The notes under the pieces were generated by a model that saw only the letters and a program-made list of their open reading frames with translations, had not been told where the DNA came from and searched no databases. Positions 1-9,782 of a stretch of 64,000 nt of DNA are shown here, piece by piece. Location of the stretch: positions 643,864 to 707,863 of the forward strand of contig JAMPBP010000001.1 in NCBI GenBank assembly GCA_023666645.1. Direction: 5' to 3'. The translations under genes were made by a program, and so were the position numbers. Within the stretch, counting starts at the first letter, position 1. Each line of letters starts with the position of its first letter. The DNA is from Clostridiales bacterium (lineage in GTDB: Bacteria > Bacteroidota > Bacteroidia > Bacteroidales > Muribaculaceae).

Positions 1-163
1 CAAAGAAGTAAATCATATCGTCAGCACCATAAGCGTGCTTTATAAGCGTGGTTTTACCTATGCGTCGGCGACCGGTTATTACAGTCATCTGTGCATATTG
101 CCGCGAAGATTCCTCAATCTTTCGGAGCGTCTGTGTTTTTATTTCTCTATCGTAGAATTTCAT
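1..163 (-). CDS. AAA-type ATPase, N-terminal part (runs off the window)
   Basis: The first 54 residues of a protein read from an ATG at 163 towards the window edge. It begins MKFYDREIKT and carries a clear Walker A loop, TGRRRIGKTTL, at about residues 30-40. A short leader, then ITGRRRIGKTTL, is the usual start of the archaeal-type ATPase family (ATPase_2, often with a C-terminal DUF234 nuclease-like domain), common in Bacteroidales as single genes of unknown role. Only the nucleotide-binding start is visible, so the C-terminal domain cannot be stated. A 31-base dyad lies 5 bases upstream of the start codon and probably controls the gene. Confidence 0.8.
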   Translation of the reverse strand, partial: MKFYDREIKTQTLRKIEESSRQYAQMTVITGRRRIGKTTLIKHAYGADDMIYFF

Positions 164-168
164 ATTAC

Positions 169-199
169 TGCAACAGCTGTTACTGTAACCGCTGTTGCA
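169..199 (-). promoter_or_regulatory. Nested palindrome before the ATPase gene
   Basis: An outer inverted repeat, TGCAACAGC (169-177) and GCTGTTGCA (191-199), surrounds a second perfect dyad, GTTAC-T-GTAAC (179-189). Almost the whole 31 bases are self-complementary. The position, ending 5 bases before the ATPase start codon, fits either an operator or an mRNA hairpin over the ribosome entry site. Function is inferred; only the symmetry is seen. Confidence 0.6.
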
Positions 200-529
200 A
201 AATTACACAAAAACCATAAGACTACCAAATTTTCCAATACCGACTGACAGATTATTTTGAGTTAAAAACTCAAGAGGGGCGTGACTGCACTACTTAATAT
301 TTCCAGAGGATTCATTGTTTGCTCGGCTATTACAAAATATCTTGTTCAAAAATATCGAGTTGTTCAATCGTATTGTATCCGGCCCACTTTTCAGTGAGCG
401 GATACAGCTGTCTGGAAAAATGCCATTGTACGTGCGTCAGGCATAATTGAGCGAACATTGCAAAAAAGTGCTCCAAATCATGTCATTCAGTCCCTTGATT
501 AGGGTAGATAAATGACTAATGTTGGCTTG
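200..529. other. Intergenic, no gene seen
   Basis: No supported reading frame. The only structure noticed is a short hairpin TTGAGTT-aaa-AACTCAA at 257-273, without a convincing T-run. The rest is AT-rich sequence between two divergently oriented genes. Confidence 0.5.
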
Positions 530-595
530 AAACTTGCCGATAACGGCAAGTTTTGCTATCTTTACAGTCTAAAATCAAATTAAAACTTGCCGATA
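530..595 (+). promoter_or_regulatory. Candidate operator of the fic gene
   Basis: A perfect inverted repeat AAACTTGCCG (530-539) / CGGCAAGTTT (544-553) is followed by a third copy of the half-site, AAACTTGCCGATA, at 583-595, one base before the fic start codon. The first copy, 530-542, has the same 13 bases. TATCTTTA at 557-564, one base off the TAnnTTTG consensus, lies between them. The encoded protein has an N-terminal helix-turn-helix, so autoregulation at these sites is a reasonable inference. Confidence 0.6.
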
Positions 596-596
596 G

Positions 597-1496
597 ATGG
601 AATACATTTCAGTTAAAGAATGGGCCGAACTGCATGACGTATCCGAAAGGACAGCTCGAAATTATTGTGCGCAAGGTAAAATAGAAGGTGCTTTCCTTGT
701 TGGCAAGACTTGGAATGTGCCCGTTAATGCTGAGCTACCCAAAAGAAAGTCAAAGAAAAAAGTGTCAGCCCTTCTGTCGGCTCTGAGAGAGCAGAAGGAA
801 GGAACGGTCAAAGGCGGAATCTATCATCGCGTTCAGATTGACCTCACCTACAACTCCAATCACATAGAGGGGAGCAAATTGACGCATGACCAGACACGTT
901 ATATCTTTGAAACCAACACAATAGGCGTTACCGACGCGGCTGTTAATGTTGATGATATTGTAGAGACAACCAACCACTTTCGCGCAATCGATTACATTAT
1001 AGACAATACTGACGTCAAACTGACTGAAAAATTTATCAAGGAGCTTCATCGCATATTGAAAACCGGCACATCTGATGAACGGAAAAGCTGGTTCCACGTC
1101 GGAGAATATAAGAAATTACCTAATGAGGTAGGTGGCAACGACACAACACTGCCTGAAAATGTTCATTCCGAAATCAAGGCGTTGCTTTCAGAATACAACA
1201 ATAAGAAAAATCCAACCTTTGAAGATATAATAGACTTTCATCAACGATTTGAAGCAATCCATCCTTTCCAAGATGGAAACGGGCGTGTCGGGCGACTGAT
1301 TATGTTCCGTGAACTGCTGAGATTCGGATACGTCCCATTCATTATCACTGATGATTTGAAGATGTATTATTACAATGGCCTCCGTAATTGGCCACACATC
1401 AAGGGTTATCTGCTCGACACCTGCCTTGCGGCGCAAGATAACTTCAAATTCATACTCCAAAAGTTTCGCATCACCTTTGATGAAAGAATAAATTAA
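597..1496 (+). CDS. Fic-domain AMP-transferase with N-terminal HTH
   Basis: Fic enzymes usually move AMP from ATP to a hydroxyl side chain of a target protein. The catalytic motif HPFQDGNGRVGR is complete at residues 222-233, with the catalytic His222. A self-inhibitory helix motif of the [S/T]xxxE[G/N] type, SNHIEG, is at 87-92 (Ser87, Glu91), upstream of the Fic core, as in class II Fic proteins that are held inactive until released. Residues 1-45 look like a MerR/excisionase-type helix-turn-helix (VKEWAELHDVSERTARNY), so the protein may bind DNA at the repeats just upstream. At 299 residues it is of normal length. The target is unknown; a stand-alone regulatory Fic is more likely than a toxin because no antitoxin gene lies beside it. 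Confidence 0.9.
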   Translation: MEYISVKEWAELHDVSERTARNYCAQGKIEGAFLVGKTWNVPVNAELPKRKSKKKVSALLSALREQKEGTVKGGIYHRVQIDLTYNSNHIEGSKLTHDQTRYIFETNTIGVTDAAVNVDDIVETTNHFRAIDYIIDNTDVKLTEKFIKELHRILKTGTSDERKSWFHVGEYKKLPNEVGGNDTTLPENVHSEIKALLSEYNNKKNPTFEDIIDFHQRFEAIHPFQDGNGRVGRLIMFRELLRFGYVPFIITDDLKMYYYNGLRNWPHIKGYLLDTCLAAQDNFKFILQKFRITFDERIN

Positions 1497-1580
1497 GGAT
1501 TTATCGTAACTTTAAGTCCGCTTTAATTTTTTCAAATCCTCATTTATTTTGTATGTATTTTTGTGTGTAATGAAAATGAA

Positions 1581-1611
1581 AACCGCCGTAACTTTTTGAG
1601 CTACAGCGGTT
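1581..1611 (-). terminator. Terminator of tRNA-Ala
   Basis: AACCGC-c-GTA (1581-1590) pairs with TAC-a-GCGGTT (1602-1611), one mismatch inside a nine-pair stem. On the minus strand it is followed by TTTTCATTTTC and begins 13 bases after the tRNA 3' end. It may also stop fic transcripts from the other side. Confidence 0.6.
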
Positions 1612-1624
1612 ATTAGGTCTTGCT

Positions 1625-1701
1625 TGGTGGAGTATAGCGGACTCGAACCGCTCACCTCGACACTGCCAGTGTCGCGCTCTAGCCAGATGAGCTAATACCC
1701 C
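1625..1701 (-). tRNA. tRNA-Ala, anticodon GGC
   Basis: The minus strand folds as a 77-base cloverleaf with encoded CCA. Acceptor GGGGTAT/ATACTCC includes the G3-U70 wobble pair that identifies alanine tRNAs. The D arm is GCTC/GAGC, the anticodon stem CGACA/TGTCG encloses CTGGCAG with anticodon GGC, and the T arm is AGCGG-TTCGAGT-CCGCT. It reads GCC and GCU codons. Confidence 0.97.
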
Positions 1702-1716
1702 TCGTGTTTTGCTCTG

Positions 1717-1748
1717 CAAAGTTAATCGTTTATTTTTTCTTTTCCAAA
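1717..1748 (-). promoter_or_regulatory. Promoter of tRNA-Ala
   Basis: On the minus strand a TTTG box (1745-1748) is followed by exactly 20 bases and TAACTTTG (1717-1724), the Bacteroidetes primary sigma factor pattern. The -7 box ends 15 bases before the tRNA 5' end. Confidence 0.8.
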
Positions 1749-1860
1749 TATTTTTTTATTTTTCATTTTTTGCGCTCTGCATATTTTTAGCAAAACTTTT
1801 TATAACCCTGTCTATCAACTTATTGCCTTATTGTTGTATTGTTATTATGACCTGCAATTA

Positions 1861-2388
1861 TTATAGCATTGCAAGTGGACGGAAGGCTTCAAGTACTTCG
1901 TTGACCGATAGCCGGCGGCGTTCCATAACGATGCCTGCGACGTCGTCAATGATGCTTTGAACTCCATGATGACGGAAAAGACGCTGCATGTAGCTGAAGT
2001 TCTTATTGAAAATAGTATTTATTTCATCTTCGTCGAGCTGACATGTTTCCTTGCCTTCCTCTACAAGATAGGAATGTATGACTTGCAACAGCTCGGGGGT
2101 AAGTTCCTCCTTGCGGTTCACATAGTATCGACTAAGCACGTTGGCCACGAGCATTCCCATTGTCAATGTATAGTGTTCAACAAGTTGATTCCACGCCAAT
2201 CGCGCTGAAAGCCGCGGATTGCCGGCAAAATAATATTGAGGTGTGAATTCCATCATTTCCTCGGCCGTAGGGGCATCAAGGTTTATAGAGGAAAGCAAAT
2301 CCTCGCCATTGAGCACTACCATGCTCATTGCCATTCCTGTAAGACCGTAACAACGGTCGCGCATGTCCTTATATTTAAGTGAATTCAT
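1861..2388 (-). CDS. Unrecognised 175-residue protein
   Basis: I do not recognise a named family. The protein is soluble and mostly helical in appearance, without signal peptide or membrane segment. It starts MNSLKYKDMRDR and contains a motif-like stretch, HYTLTMGMLVANVLSRYYV, about midway and a C-terminal half rich in acidic and hydrophobic residues. It is the last gene of a minus-strand run, 41 bases after the PorZ-like gene, so it is probably co-transcribed with it. Codon use and length support a real gene; function is unknown. Confidence 0.7.
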   Translation of the reverse strand: MNSLKYKDMRDRCYGLTGMAMSMVVLNGEDLLSSINLDAPTAEEMMEFTPQYYFAGNPRLSARLAWNQLVEHYTLTMGMLVANVLSRYYVNRKEELTPELLQVIHSYLVEEGKETCQLDEDEINTIFNKNFSYMQRLFRHHGVQSIIDDVAGIVMERRRLSVNEVLEAFRPLAML

Positions 2389-2429
2389 TTTATTTTAAAC
2401 ACCCAATAGTTGTTCAATCTTGTATAAGT

Positions 2430-4907
2430 TTAATTAATCACCATTATCTTTGTCACAGCAGCATTGGAACCTGAACCCGAGCTACCACCGTCGCGTTGTG
2501 AGGCAAAGACATAGTAAACACCTGTTTTCACCCGGTTACCATGTCGGTCACACCCATCCCATGTGAGCATGCCGCCGTTACTTATATCCTGGAAAACTAC
2601 ATTGCCTGCTGCATCGGCTATTTTCACGAGTGAATTTTCCATGAGTCCGGTAACTGTGATCATGCCTGTATAATCGGGCCTCACGGGATTGGGATATGCA
2701 TACACATCGGAATAGTCTTCTCCGGCTGGCGATGAGTCGCTGCTATATTCACATAGACCGTAGGCTGTCCCAAAATATACATCGTTACCATTGCCACAGG
2801 CTACTGAGTAGACGCTGTTGGAGGGCAACGGGCTGTTATCTTTATCAAAATGCTGAAGTATCTCATCACCGTTTTCACTCACAAGATACACTCCTGACAG
2901 TGCCGTGGCAATCCACTTGCGGTTGGATGGATCGATTGCTATATCATAGATTTTCTCTCCATTAAGCAGATAGTCGGCATAATTGGTACCGTCACGACGG
3001 GGCACTTTGAGATGGTTCACTTTTATGGTTGTCGAACTGATTTCATCAGGACGTGTTATCTCAAACACTCCATTGTCGGTACCTACCCACACTCGTCCAA
3101 GTTTATCCTCCACTACCGAATATAGGTTCTGGTAACTGAACATTATGCCATCCTGGTCGATAAAGTCGGTTACGGAGATGACTATGTCATCGCTTATAGT
3201 TGTAGTGCCTTTGGTTTTTATTACATTGACTGGGCCTTTATAATAGGAGTCTATATAGAATATATTGTTACTGTGATGACATGCCATCAACTTGCCGTCA
3301 TGTTCTGAGGGTGTCACAAGGGGATATACCTGCCAGTCGGCCTCGGTGGTGGGGTGTCCTACCTTGTCGGCCTGCAACATGTGATACTGCCTGTTGACTG
3401 TATTGTCACCATCATCATCATAGAGTACCACCCACATGTTTCCCTGACGGTCAAAATCAAGACCGTTGACATGCATGCGAAAGTTATTTCCGAATGGTCT
3501 CAATGTCGAATTGGTAGCGTCATAATGAACTACTTCCTTGCGGTCCTTTACATAATAAACACCGTCCCAATAGGAGCCCAGGGCATAGGCTTCGGGGTCA
3601 CGGGGATTTTCCCTCACTATTGTACCGCTCTTGAATCCTACGGGCGACTGGTCATAGGGTCGGTTGTTTTTATTTGTCACACTATATTCTATTGGAGTCA
3701 TATCAGTTACTTCTCCATCAACAATTTTATTGACATGGAAAAGATTGAACCAACCCCTTTCATTGTCTTCCTCGTTGGCTCCGTCATACAATATGGTAGG
3801 ACCGTAATTGAAAGCATATATAGCTCCTGAAGGGGCATGATTGAGACGACCTATATTGACAAGCGACAATTGATTCTGTGGCTTGGCGGGTGTTGTGAGT
3901 TGCTCTACGCTGCCATCTTTAATACTATAGCTTGACAGGCCGTCGGTATCTTCCACCCACACACAGTCGATCGACCCCAGCGAGGCTATTTTCTTATTAT
4001 CATAAGTTCCGGCCACGGGAAGAGTCTCGAGATCTGTGTCTTTGACCGATATTTTCTTTACAGTACCCTCCGGCGATATCAGATATATGTGACTCTCTGA
4101 ACGGCACATAAGTGTTCCATCTCTTAGGATTTGAAGATCGGAAAAGTGCTTGGCCTCATATGTTCCGGTGCTGATAGGGTCGCCCCCCACCTTCACGTCA
4201 TACATCTGCAAAGCTCTTGACTGATTGCCTAATATTACCAACCAACCGTTGGCCGCGGTTTTCAAGTCATCAGTTGTATATCCCCATGATGCCCGTTGCA
4301 AGGCACTGGCAGGTGTAATGCTTTTTGTAAGGTCTATAGTATAATATATATAATTTTCAACTGCCCAGAGCGTATCGCCCTGCTTGGAAATAGAGGTGAT
4401 ATTCTTATTATATATACCTGATGTCACCACTTCTTTTCTATCGGTGTCAAAAATCACCACTCCAAAGTTGGTTGCCACATACATGCGGTCACCATCAAAA
4501 TCCACATCATTCACTGTAGGCAGAACGTCGAGCACGGCATCCTTGAGATCGGGCATGTTGAATACCTTACCATCAGCCTCTATAACATCTATATTGCCAT
4601 TTTCATACACCACTATGAGCTGTTCAGTACCGATGTTATAATAGAGTGACTTTACATTACTGTCACTAAGCTTGTTGCCTATAGATAGATTGTAGATTTC
4701 ATCATCATCTTGGTTGTACCGGTATAACTGGCCGTTGGAGACATAATAGACACCACGGGAAGTCTCCACCATGTCATCGATGGTTGAATAGCTGCCGTAG
4801 AGTTTCCATTGACCTACACTGCCGGCCGCTACTGTCGTCATGCTGTTGGACGAGAGCAACACCGCCATGAGGGTTATGATTGTATGTATATAGCGTCTAA
4901 TCTTCAT
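2430..4907 (-). CDS. porZ: PorZ-like type IX secretion protein
   Basis: An 825-residue exported protein. An N-terminal signal peptide (about 1-28, ending TVAAG) is followed by two seven-bladed-propeller-like regions with repeated GxVYYVSNGQLYRY and GRVWVGTDNGVFEI type blades, then an immunoglobulin-like C-terminal domain (YPNPVRPDYTG to KTGVYYVFASQ). This order matches PorZ, a surface component of the type IX secretion system that in Porphyromonas helps deliver anionic LPS for cargo anchoring; family members are near this length. Its ATG follows the rdgB stop codon directly, so translation is probably coupled. A generic two-component-type propeller protein is the alternative, but the end domain and N-terminal motif WKLYGSYSTIDDM favour PorZ. 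Confidence 0.75.
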   Translation of the reverse strand: MKIRRYIHTIITLMAVLLSSNSMTTVAAGSVGQWKLYGSYSTIDDMVETSRGVYYVSNGQLYRYNQDDDEIYNLSIGNKLSDSNVKSLYYNIGTEQLIVVYENGNIDVIEADGKVFNMPDLKDAVLDVLPTVNDVDFDGDRMYVATNFGVVIFDTDRKEVVTSGIYNKNITSISKQGDTLWAVENYIYYTIDLTKSITPASALQRASWGYTTDDLKTAANGWLVILGNQSRALQMYDVKVGGDPISTGTYEAKHFSDLQILRDGTLMCRSESHIYLISPEGTVKKISVKDTDLETLPVAGTYDNKKIASLGSIDCVWVEDTDGLSSYSIKDGSVEQLTTPAKPQNQLSLVNIGRLNHAPSGAIYAFNYGPTILYDGANEEDNERGWFNLFHVNKIVDGEVTDMTPIEYSVTNKNNRPYDQSPVGFKSGTIVRENPRDPEAYALGSYWDGVYYVKDRKEVVHYDATNSTLRPFGNNFRMHVNGLDFDRQGNMWVVLYDDDGDNTVNRQYHMLQADKVGHPTTEADWQVYPLVTPSEHDGKLMACHHSNNIFYIDSYYKGPVNVIKTKGTTTISDDIVISVTDFIDQDGIMFSYQNLYSVVEDKLGRVWVGTDNGVFEITRPDEISSTTIKVNHLKVPRRDGTNYADYLLNGEKIYDIAIDPSNRKWIATALSGVYLVSENGDEILQHFDKDNSPLPSNSVYSVACGNGNDVYFGTAYGLCEYSSDSSPAGEDYSDVYAYPNPVRPDYTGMITVTGLMENSLVKIADAAGNVVFQDISNGGMLTWDGCDRHGNRVKTGVYYVFASQRDGGSSGSGSNAAVTKIMVIN

Positions 4908-5504
4908 TCATTGATGTTTTTCAAGTAATTTCATAAGGGCCCTGGTAGCTCTTCCTCTATGACTCATGGTATTTTTTTGATGATTGTCCATCTGGGCAAA
5001 TGTGAGACCCTCACCTTCATCGGGCATGAAGATAGGATCATAACCAAAGCCATTCTCTCCGTGAGGTTCCATGGTGATGATACCGTTGACTATACCTTCC
5101 ACCTGTCTTTCACCTTCATTGTCGGTAATGATTGTGATTACGGTGCGGAAACGGGCTTTCCTATTCTCTACACCTTCAAGATTTTTCAACAAAAGATTCA
5201 TATTGGCCTTCGAGTCATGACCTTCACCCGGTGCATAACGTGCCGAGTGGACACCAGGAGCACCATCAAGGGCTTCCACTTCAAGACCGGTATCATCGGC
5301 TATACAGTCATATCCATATCGGGCTTTAACCCAACGGGCTTTGATGCGGGAGTTTTCTTCGAGCGTGAGGCCTGTCTCAGGTATGTCATCATGACAGCCT
5401 ATCTCGGCCAGCCCCATTATCCTCAACGAGTCGCCCGCTATGGCGCGCAACTCGTCGAGTTTATGGGAATTGTTGGTGGCAAAAACTATAGAACTGAGTT
5501 TCAT
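4908..5504 (-). CDS. rdgB: RdgB/HAM1 non-canonical purine NTP pyrophosphatase
   Basis: Hydrolyses dITP, XTP and ITP to monophosphates, keeping deaminated purines out of DNA and RNA. Family motifs are all present: the N-terminal substrate loop VFATNNSHKLDEL, the metal-binding IADDTGLEVEALDGAPG with SARYAP, FGYDPIF, and the C-terminal SHRGRA. Its 198 residues are normal. It lies 67 bases after leuS and abuts the porZ-like gene, within a nadA-leuS-rdgB-porZ run on the minus strand. Confidence 0.95.
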   Translation of the reverse strand: MKLSSIVFATNNSHKLDELRAIAGDSLRIMGLAEIGCHDDIPETGLTLEENSRIKARWVKARYGYDCIADDTGLEVEALDGAPGVHSARYAPGEGHDSKANMNLLLKNLEGVENRKARFRTVITIITDNEGERQVEGIVNGIITMEPHGENGFGYDPIFMPDEGEGLTFAQMDNHQKNTMSHRGRATRALMKLLEKHQ

Positions 5505-5571
5505 ATTATAAAAACGTAATGCTCTATATTTTATTATCCAATTCTACTATTGTAATGATGCCTTGGATTCA

Positions 5572-8343
5572 TCAACCCACCACTACATTCACTATTTTCT
5601 TAGGAACCACAATCACTTTTCGTATTGTCTTTCCATCAATCCACTTGGCAGCGGCATCGTTGCTTAGTGCTGTTTTCTCAATATCGGCCGGCGGCATGTC
5701 GGCGGGTACCTGAATATTGAATCGTGCCTTTCCATTGAACGATACAGCCATTGTCACGGTGTCCTCCTTGAGATAATCCTCGTTGTATACAGGCCATGCA
5801 GCATCACACACTGTGGTGCCATTACCCAGTATATGCCACAATTCCTCAGCTATGTGAGGAGCAAAAGGTGCAATCAATACCACGAGGTCAGAGAGCACTA
5901 TGCGGTTGTGACACTTGAGTTGCGTGAGCTCATTGACACACACCATGAAGGCGCTGATTGAGGTATTGTAGGAGAATGATTCTATGTCACCGGTCACCTT
6001 CTTTATAAGTTTGTGTATGCTCTTGAGCTCATCGCGTGTAGGCTCTCCGTCGGTCACGAGCAGTGTGTCTCCTTTATAGAATAGATTCCACAGTTTTTTA
6101 AGGAATCGGCTCACACCATCGATACCATTGGTATCCCATGGTTTACTCTGCTCCACGGGTCCCAGGAACATCTCATAGAGACGCAGGGTGTCGGCACCAT
6201 ATCTCTCTACAATGTCATCAGGGTTTACAACATTGAACATCGACTTGGACATCTTCTCTACAGCCCAACCACACACATACTTTCCATCCTCAAGTATAAA
6301 CTGGGCATCGGCAAAGTCGGGACGCCAGTTTCTGAACGCTTCGGTGTCGAGAATATCGTTGCTCACAATGTTGACATCGACATGAATGGGAGTGACATCA
6401 TAGTCATCCTTGAGACCATAGGATACGAATGTATTGGTATCCTTGATACGGTACACGAAGTTGCTGCGTCCCTGTATCATTCCCTGATTTATGAGTTTCT
6501 TGAAGGGCTCCGGTTCACACACCACGCCCAGGTCATACAGGAACTTGTTCCAGAAACGGCTATAGATAAGGTGACCGGTGGCATGCTCTGTACCTCCTAC
6601 ATAGAGGTCTACATTGCGCCAATATTCATCGGCTTCCTTACCCACGAGAGCCTCTTCATTGTGAGAGTCCATGTAGCGCAGATAGTAGGCGCTCGAACCG
6701 GCAAATCCCGGCATGGTATTGAGTTCGAGAGGATACCCATCTGTGGTAGTCCAGTTCTTGGCACGTCCCAGCGGGGGTTCACCGGTCTCGGTGGGGAGAT
6801 AGGCATCAACCTCAGGCAGTTGCAAGGGCAATTGTGACTCATCGAGCATATAAGGAATACCATCCTTATAATATACAGGGAAAGGCTCGCCCCAGTAACG
6901 CTGACGGCTGAATATGGCATCGCGCAGCCTATAGTTGACTTTCACTTTGCCTATACCCTTCTGCTCTATAAATTTCTTTGTAGTGGCTATGGCTTCCTTG
7001 ACTTCAAGACCATTGAGGTTGAGTTCATCGCTGCTTGAATTTATCATCTTTCCTTCCTTTGCATCGAAGCTCGACTCTGAAACATCGGCACCTTCGATAA
7101 GAGGTATCACAGGGAGATCAAAGTGACGTGCAAAGGCATAGTCGCGGGAATCGTGTGCCGGAACAGCCATGATGGCACCAGTGCCGTAGCCGGCGAGCAC
7201 ATAATCGCTCACCCACACCGGAATTTTTTTCTTTGTAAGCGGATTGATGGCATAAGCTCCAGTAAACACTCCTGTCACTTTCTTGTCGATCATGCGCTCA
7301 CGTTCGGTCTTGTGTTTTATAGATGTCATATATTGGTCCACCTCCTCGCGCTGACCTGGAGTCACTATCATGTCGACATACTTGCTTTCAGGGGCAAGTA
7401 CCATGAATGTGACACCAAACACTGTATCAGCGCGTGTGGTGAATATATCCAACACTACATTACTTCCATCAATTGGGAATTTCATCTCTGCACCCTCCGA
7501 GCGTCCGATCCAGTTGCGCTGTGTCTCTTTGATAGAATCACTCCAGTCGATTTTTTCAAGATCGTCGAGCAATCGACCGGCATAGGCACTCACCCTCAGA
7601 CACCACTGGTACATGAGTTTCTGCTCCACTGGATAACCTCCACGTATCGAAACACCCTCGCTCACTTCATCATTGGCGAGTACAGTTCCCAGTTTTGGAC
7701 ACCAATTGACCATTGTGTTACCCAGATAGGCTATACGATAGTTCATCAACACATCGCTCTGCTGCTTGGTATCCATTGCTTTCCAATCGGCTGCTGAGAA
7801 TTTCATCTCCTTCGTACACCAGGCGTTAACTCCTTCACTGCCATTTTTCTCAAAATGCTCCACAAGATTCCTTATGGGCATTGCTTTCTGGCAACGGGTG
7901 TCATAATAGCTGTTAAACATCTTTATAAACGCCCACTGGGTCCACTTATAGTAGGAAGGATCACAGGTGCGTATCTCACGGTCCCAGTCAAAACTGAATC
8001 CTATCTTTTCCAACTGACCACGATAGCGGGCTATATTTATATTGGTAGTCTTTTCAGGATGCTGGCCCGTTTGTATGGCATACTGCTCGGCCGGCAGTCC
8101 ATAGGCATCGTAGCCCATAGGGTGAAGGACATTGAATCCTCTGAGGCGTTTGTAACGGCTGAATATGTCGGAAGCAATGTATCCCAGCGGATGGCCCACA
8201 TGAAGTCCCGCACCCGACGGGTAAGGGAACATGTCGAGCACATAATATTTGGGACGCGACTTGTCTATTTCTACCTTATAGACATTATTGTCTTTCCAAT
8301 ATTGCTGCCAGCGTGATTCTATATCCTTGTGATTATATTCCAT
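5572..8343 (-). CDS. leuS: Leucyl-tRNA synthetase
   Basis: Charges tRNA-Leu with leucine. The class I signatures are visible: the HIGH-like HVGH at residues 48-51 within [18 protein letters not shown], and KMSKS near residue 700. Between them lies the CP1 editing domain with the threonine-rich [17 protein letters not shown] and [19 protein letters not shown] motifs. The 923-residue length is typical of bacterial LeuRS in this phylum. The start [16 protein letters not shown] is canonical. nadA ends 60 bases upstream on the same strand. Confidence 0.97.
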   Translation of the reverse strand: MEYNHKDIESRWQQYWKDNNVYKVEIDKSRPKYYVLDMFPYPSGAGLHVGHPLGYIASDIFSRYKRLRGFNVLHPMGYDAYGLPAEQYAIQTGQHPEKTTNINIARYRGQLEKIGFSFDWDREIRTCDPSYYKWTQWAFIKMFNSYYDTRCQKAMPIRNLVEHFEKNGSEGVNAWCTKEMKFSAADWKAMDTKQQSDVLMNYRIAYLGNTMVNWCPKLGTVLANDEVSEGVSIRGGYPVEQKLMYQWCLRVSAYAGRLLDDLEKIDWSDSIKETQRNWIGRSEGAEMKFPIDGSNVVLDIFTTRADTVFGVTFMVLAPESKYVDMIVTPGQREEVDQYMTSIKHKTERERMIDKKVTGVFTGAYAINPLTKKKIPVWVSDYVLAGYGTGAIMAVPAHDSRDYAFARHFDLPVIPLIEGADVSESSFDAKEGKMINSSSDELNLNGLEVKEAIATTKKFIEQKGIGKVKVNYRLRDAIFSRQRYWGEPFPVYYKDGIPYMLDESQLPLQLPEVDAYLPTETGEPPLGRAKNWTTTDGYPLELNTMPGFAGSSAYYLRYMDSHNEEALVGKEADEYWRNVDLYVGGTEHATGHLIYSRFWNKFLYDLGVVCEPEPFKKLINQGMIQGRSNFVYRIKDTNTFVSYGLKDDYDVTPIHVDVNIVSNDILDTEAFRNWRPDFADAQFILEDGKYVCGWAVEKMSKSMFNVVNPDDIVERYGADTLRLYEMFLGPVEQSKPWDTNGIDGVSRFLKKLWNLFYKGDTLLVTDGEPTRDELKSIHKLIKKVTGDIESFSYNTSISAFMVCVNELTQLKCHNRIVLSDLVVLIAPFAPHIAEELWHILGNGTTVCDAAWPVYNEDYLKEDTVTMAVSFNGKARFNIQVPADMPPADIEKTALSNDAAAKWIDGKTIRKVIVVPKKIVNVVVG

Positions 8344-8403
8344 TGATGAAGATATTATGTTTTTACTTTAATTATTAACAATCGATGTTGAAAACTATGT
8401 TTA

Positions 8404-9354
8404 TTATATAGAAAGCGACAACATGCGCTCTATGGGACGCCGTGCTTTTTCAGCTATCGCCTCGTCTACGTTCACCCGAGGCTTCATATCTCTCAGACAG
8501 TCACGAAGCTTGGCAAGAGTGTTGAGTTTCATATAGCTGCAATCATTGCATCCACATGTTGAATCATCGGGAGGAAGCGGAATGAAATGCTTTCCGGGGC
8601 ATTTGTTCTGCATCTCATGGAGAATACCACTTTCTGTAGCCACAATAAATTCCTCACAGTCGCTCTCCTGAGCACATTTGAGAAGGGCGGCTGTCGACCC
8701 CACGACATCGGCAAGCATTATGATTGGTTTCTTACACTCCGGGTGAGCGAGTACCTTGGCCCGGGGATGGGTTTTCTTCAACTCCACAAGTTTCTCGACC
8801 GAGAATTGTTCATGTACATGACAAGCGCCATTCCACAACAACATGTTACGGCCGGTCACACTGTTTATATAAGAACCGAGGTTGCGGTCGGGACCAAATA
8901 TAAGTTTAGCATCTTTAGGGAAACTCTCCACTACCTTGCGGGCATTGGACGAGGTGACCACAACATCGGTCAAAGCCTTCACTGCGGCCGATGTGTTTAC
9001 GTAGCTTATCACCTGATGGTCGGGGTGTTCTTTTACAAAGCTCTCAAATTCCCTTGCGTTGCATGAGTCGGCCAGGGAACACCCTGCTTCCTCGTCGGGA
9101 ATGAGCACAGTCTTGTCGGGACACAGTATCTTGGCAGTCTCCCCCATGAAGTGCACTCCACACATCACTATCACCGGCTCCTCGAGTCGCGATGCTATCT
9201 GAGCCAGAGCCAGCGAGTCTCCTATATAGTCGGCAATATCCTGAATCTCGGGCCGAGTGTAGTAATGGGCGAGGATAACCGCTTTCCTCGCTTTCTTGAG
9301 TTCTTTTATTTCCTCTACAAGTTGGAGGTTCTCTTTCTTGTTATCAACATCCAT
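8404..9354 (-). CDS. nadA: Quinolinate synthase A
   Basis: Condenses iminoaspartate with dihydroxyacetone phosphate to quinolinate in de novo NAD synthesis, using a [4Fe-4S] cluster. The three expected cluster cysteines are seen in CGVHFMGETAKIL, HPECKKP and the C-terminal CGCNDCSYMKLN. Other family blocks are AHYYTRPEIQDIADYIGDS, VTSSNARKVV and FGPDRNLG. At 316 residues it is of standard length. No nadB or nadC is next to it. It opens a minus-strand run, directly below the AT-rich gap with DnaA-box-like repeats. Confidence 0.97.
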   Translation of the reverse strand: MDVDNKKENLQLVEEIKELKKARKAVILAHYYTRPEIQDIADYIGDSLALAQIASRLEEPVIVMCGVHFMGETAKILCPDKTVLIPDEEAGCSLADSCNAREFESFVKEHPDHQVISYVNTSAAVKALTDVVVTSSNARKVVESFPKDAKLIFGPDRNLGSYINSVTGRNMLLWNGACHVHEQFSVEKLVELKKTHPRAKVLAHPECKKPIIMLADVVGSTAALLKCAQESDCEEFIVATESGILHEMQNKCPGKHFIPLPPDDSTCGCNDCSYMKLNTLAKLRDCLRDMKPRVNVDEAIAEKARRPIERMLSLSI

Positions 9355-9418
9355 TATTATATTATTTTCTTTATTTAAGTTTTAAAATTTTTCAAAATTA
9401 AACAATAATAATAAGTGC

Positions 9419-9748
9419 TGTTGATAACTGTGATAACTTTATGGCTAAATATTTGGAAAATAAGTTATCATCATACCATATAACTTTGTTCACATGTTAT
9501 CAACATGCATTTTTGCTTAATATCAATTGCTTATGAATGTTATCAACATAGTGTTAATAACATGCAAAGTTAATAACTTTCTACCATATTTCCCCTTTAT
9601 AACTCAACAAATTACTGTTTAAAACTGCATAAAATGTTTAAGCTTGAAAATTTTGAACCTTTGTAGTATTCCTTACCTAACATATAATCCAATAAAAGCA
9701 AGAAAAAAGATTTATTAGTTATTGTAAGTTTATTTACAGTTATCAACA
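9419..9748. other. Candidate replication origin (DnaA-box-like cluster)
   Basis: In the 580-base gene-free gap between nadA and the sirtuin gene, the same nonamer TTATCAACA occurs at 9497-9505, 9540-9548 and 9740-9748, and inverted at 9419-9427. Related words are TTATCATCA (9465-9473) and TGTGATAA (9429-9436). It differs by one base from the classic DnaA box TTATCCACA. The stretch 9550-9730 between boxes is very AT-rich and could be an unwinding region. This is inference; there is no dnaA gene in the window and flanking genes do not diverge from this point. Confidence 0.4.
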
Positions 9749-9782
9749 CTTCTTTCAACACGTAAATGGCAAGTATGAAGTA

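Noticed and set aside
5519..5713. Small plus-strand frame between rdgB and leuS
   Set aside because: Mostly antisense to the leuS 3' end; no homology or promoter support.
7123..7797. 224-codon open frame opposite leuS
   Set aside because: Shadow of a strongly conserved gene; no recognisable domain and no promoter.
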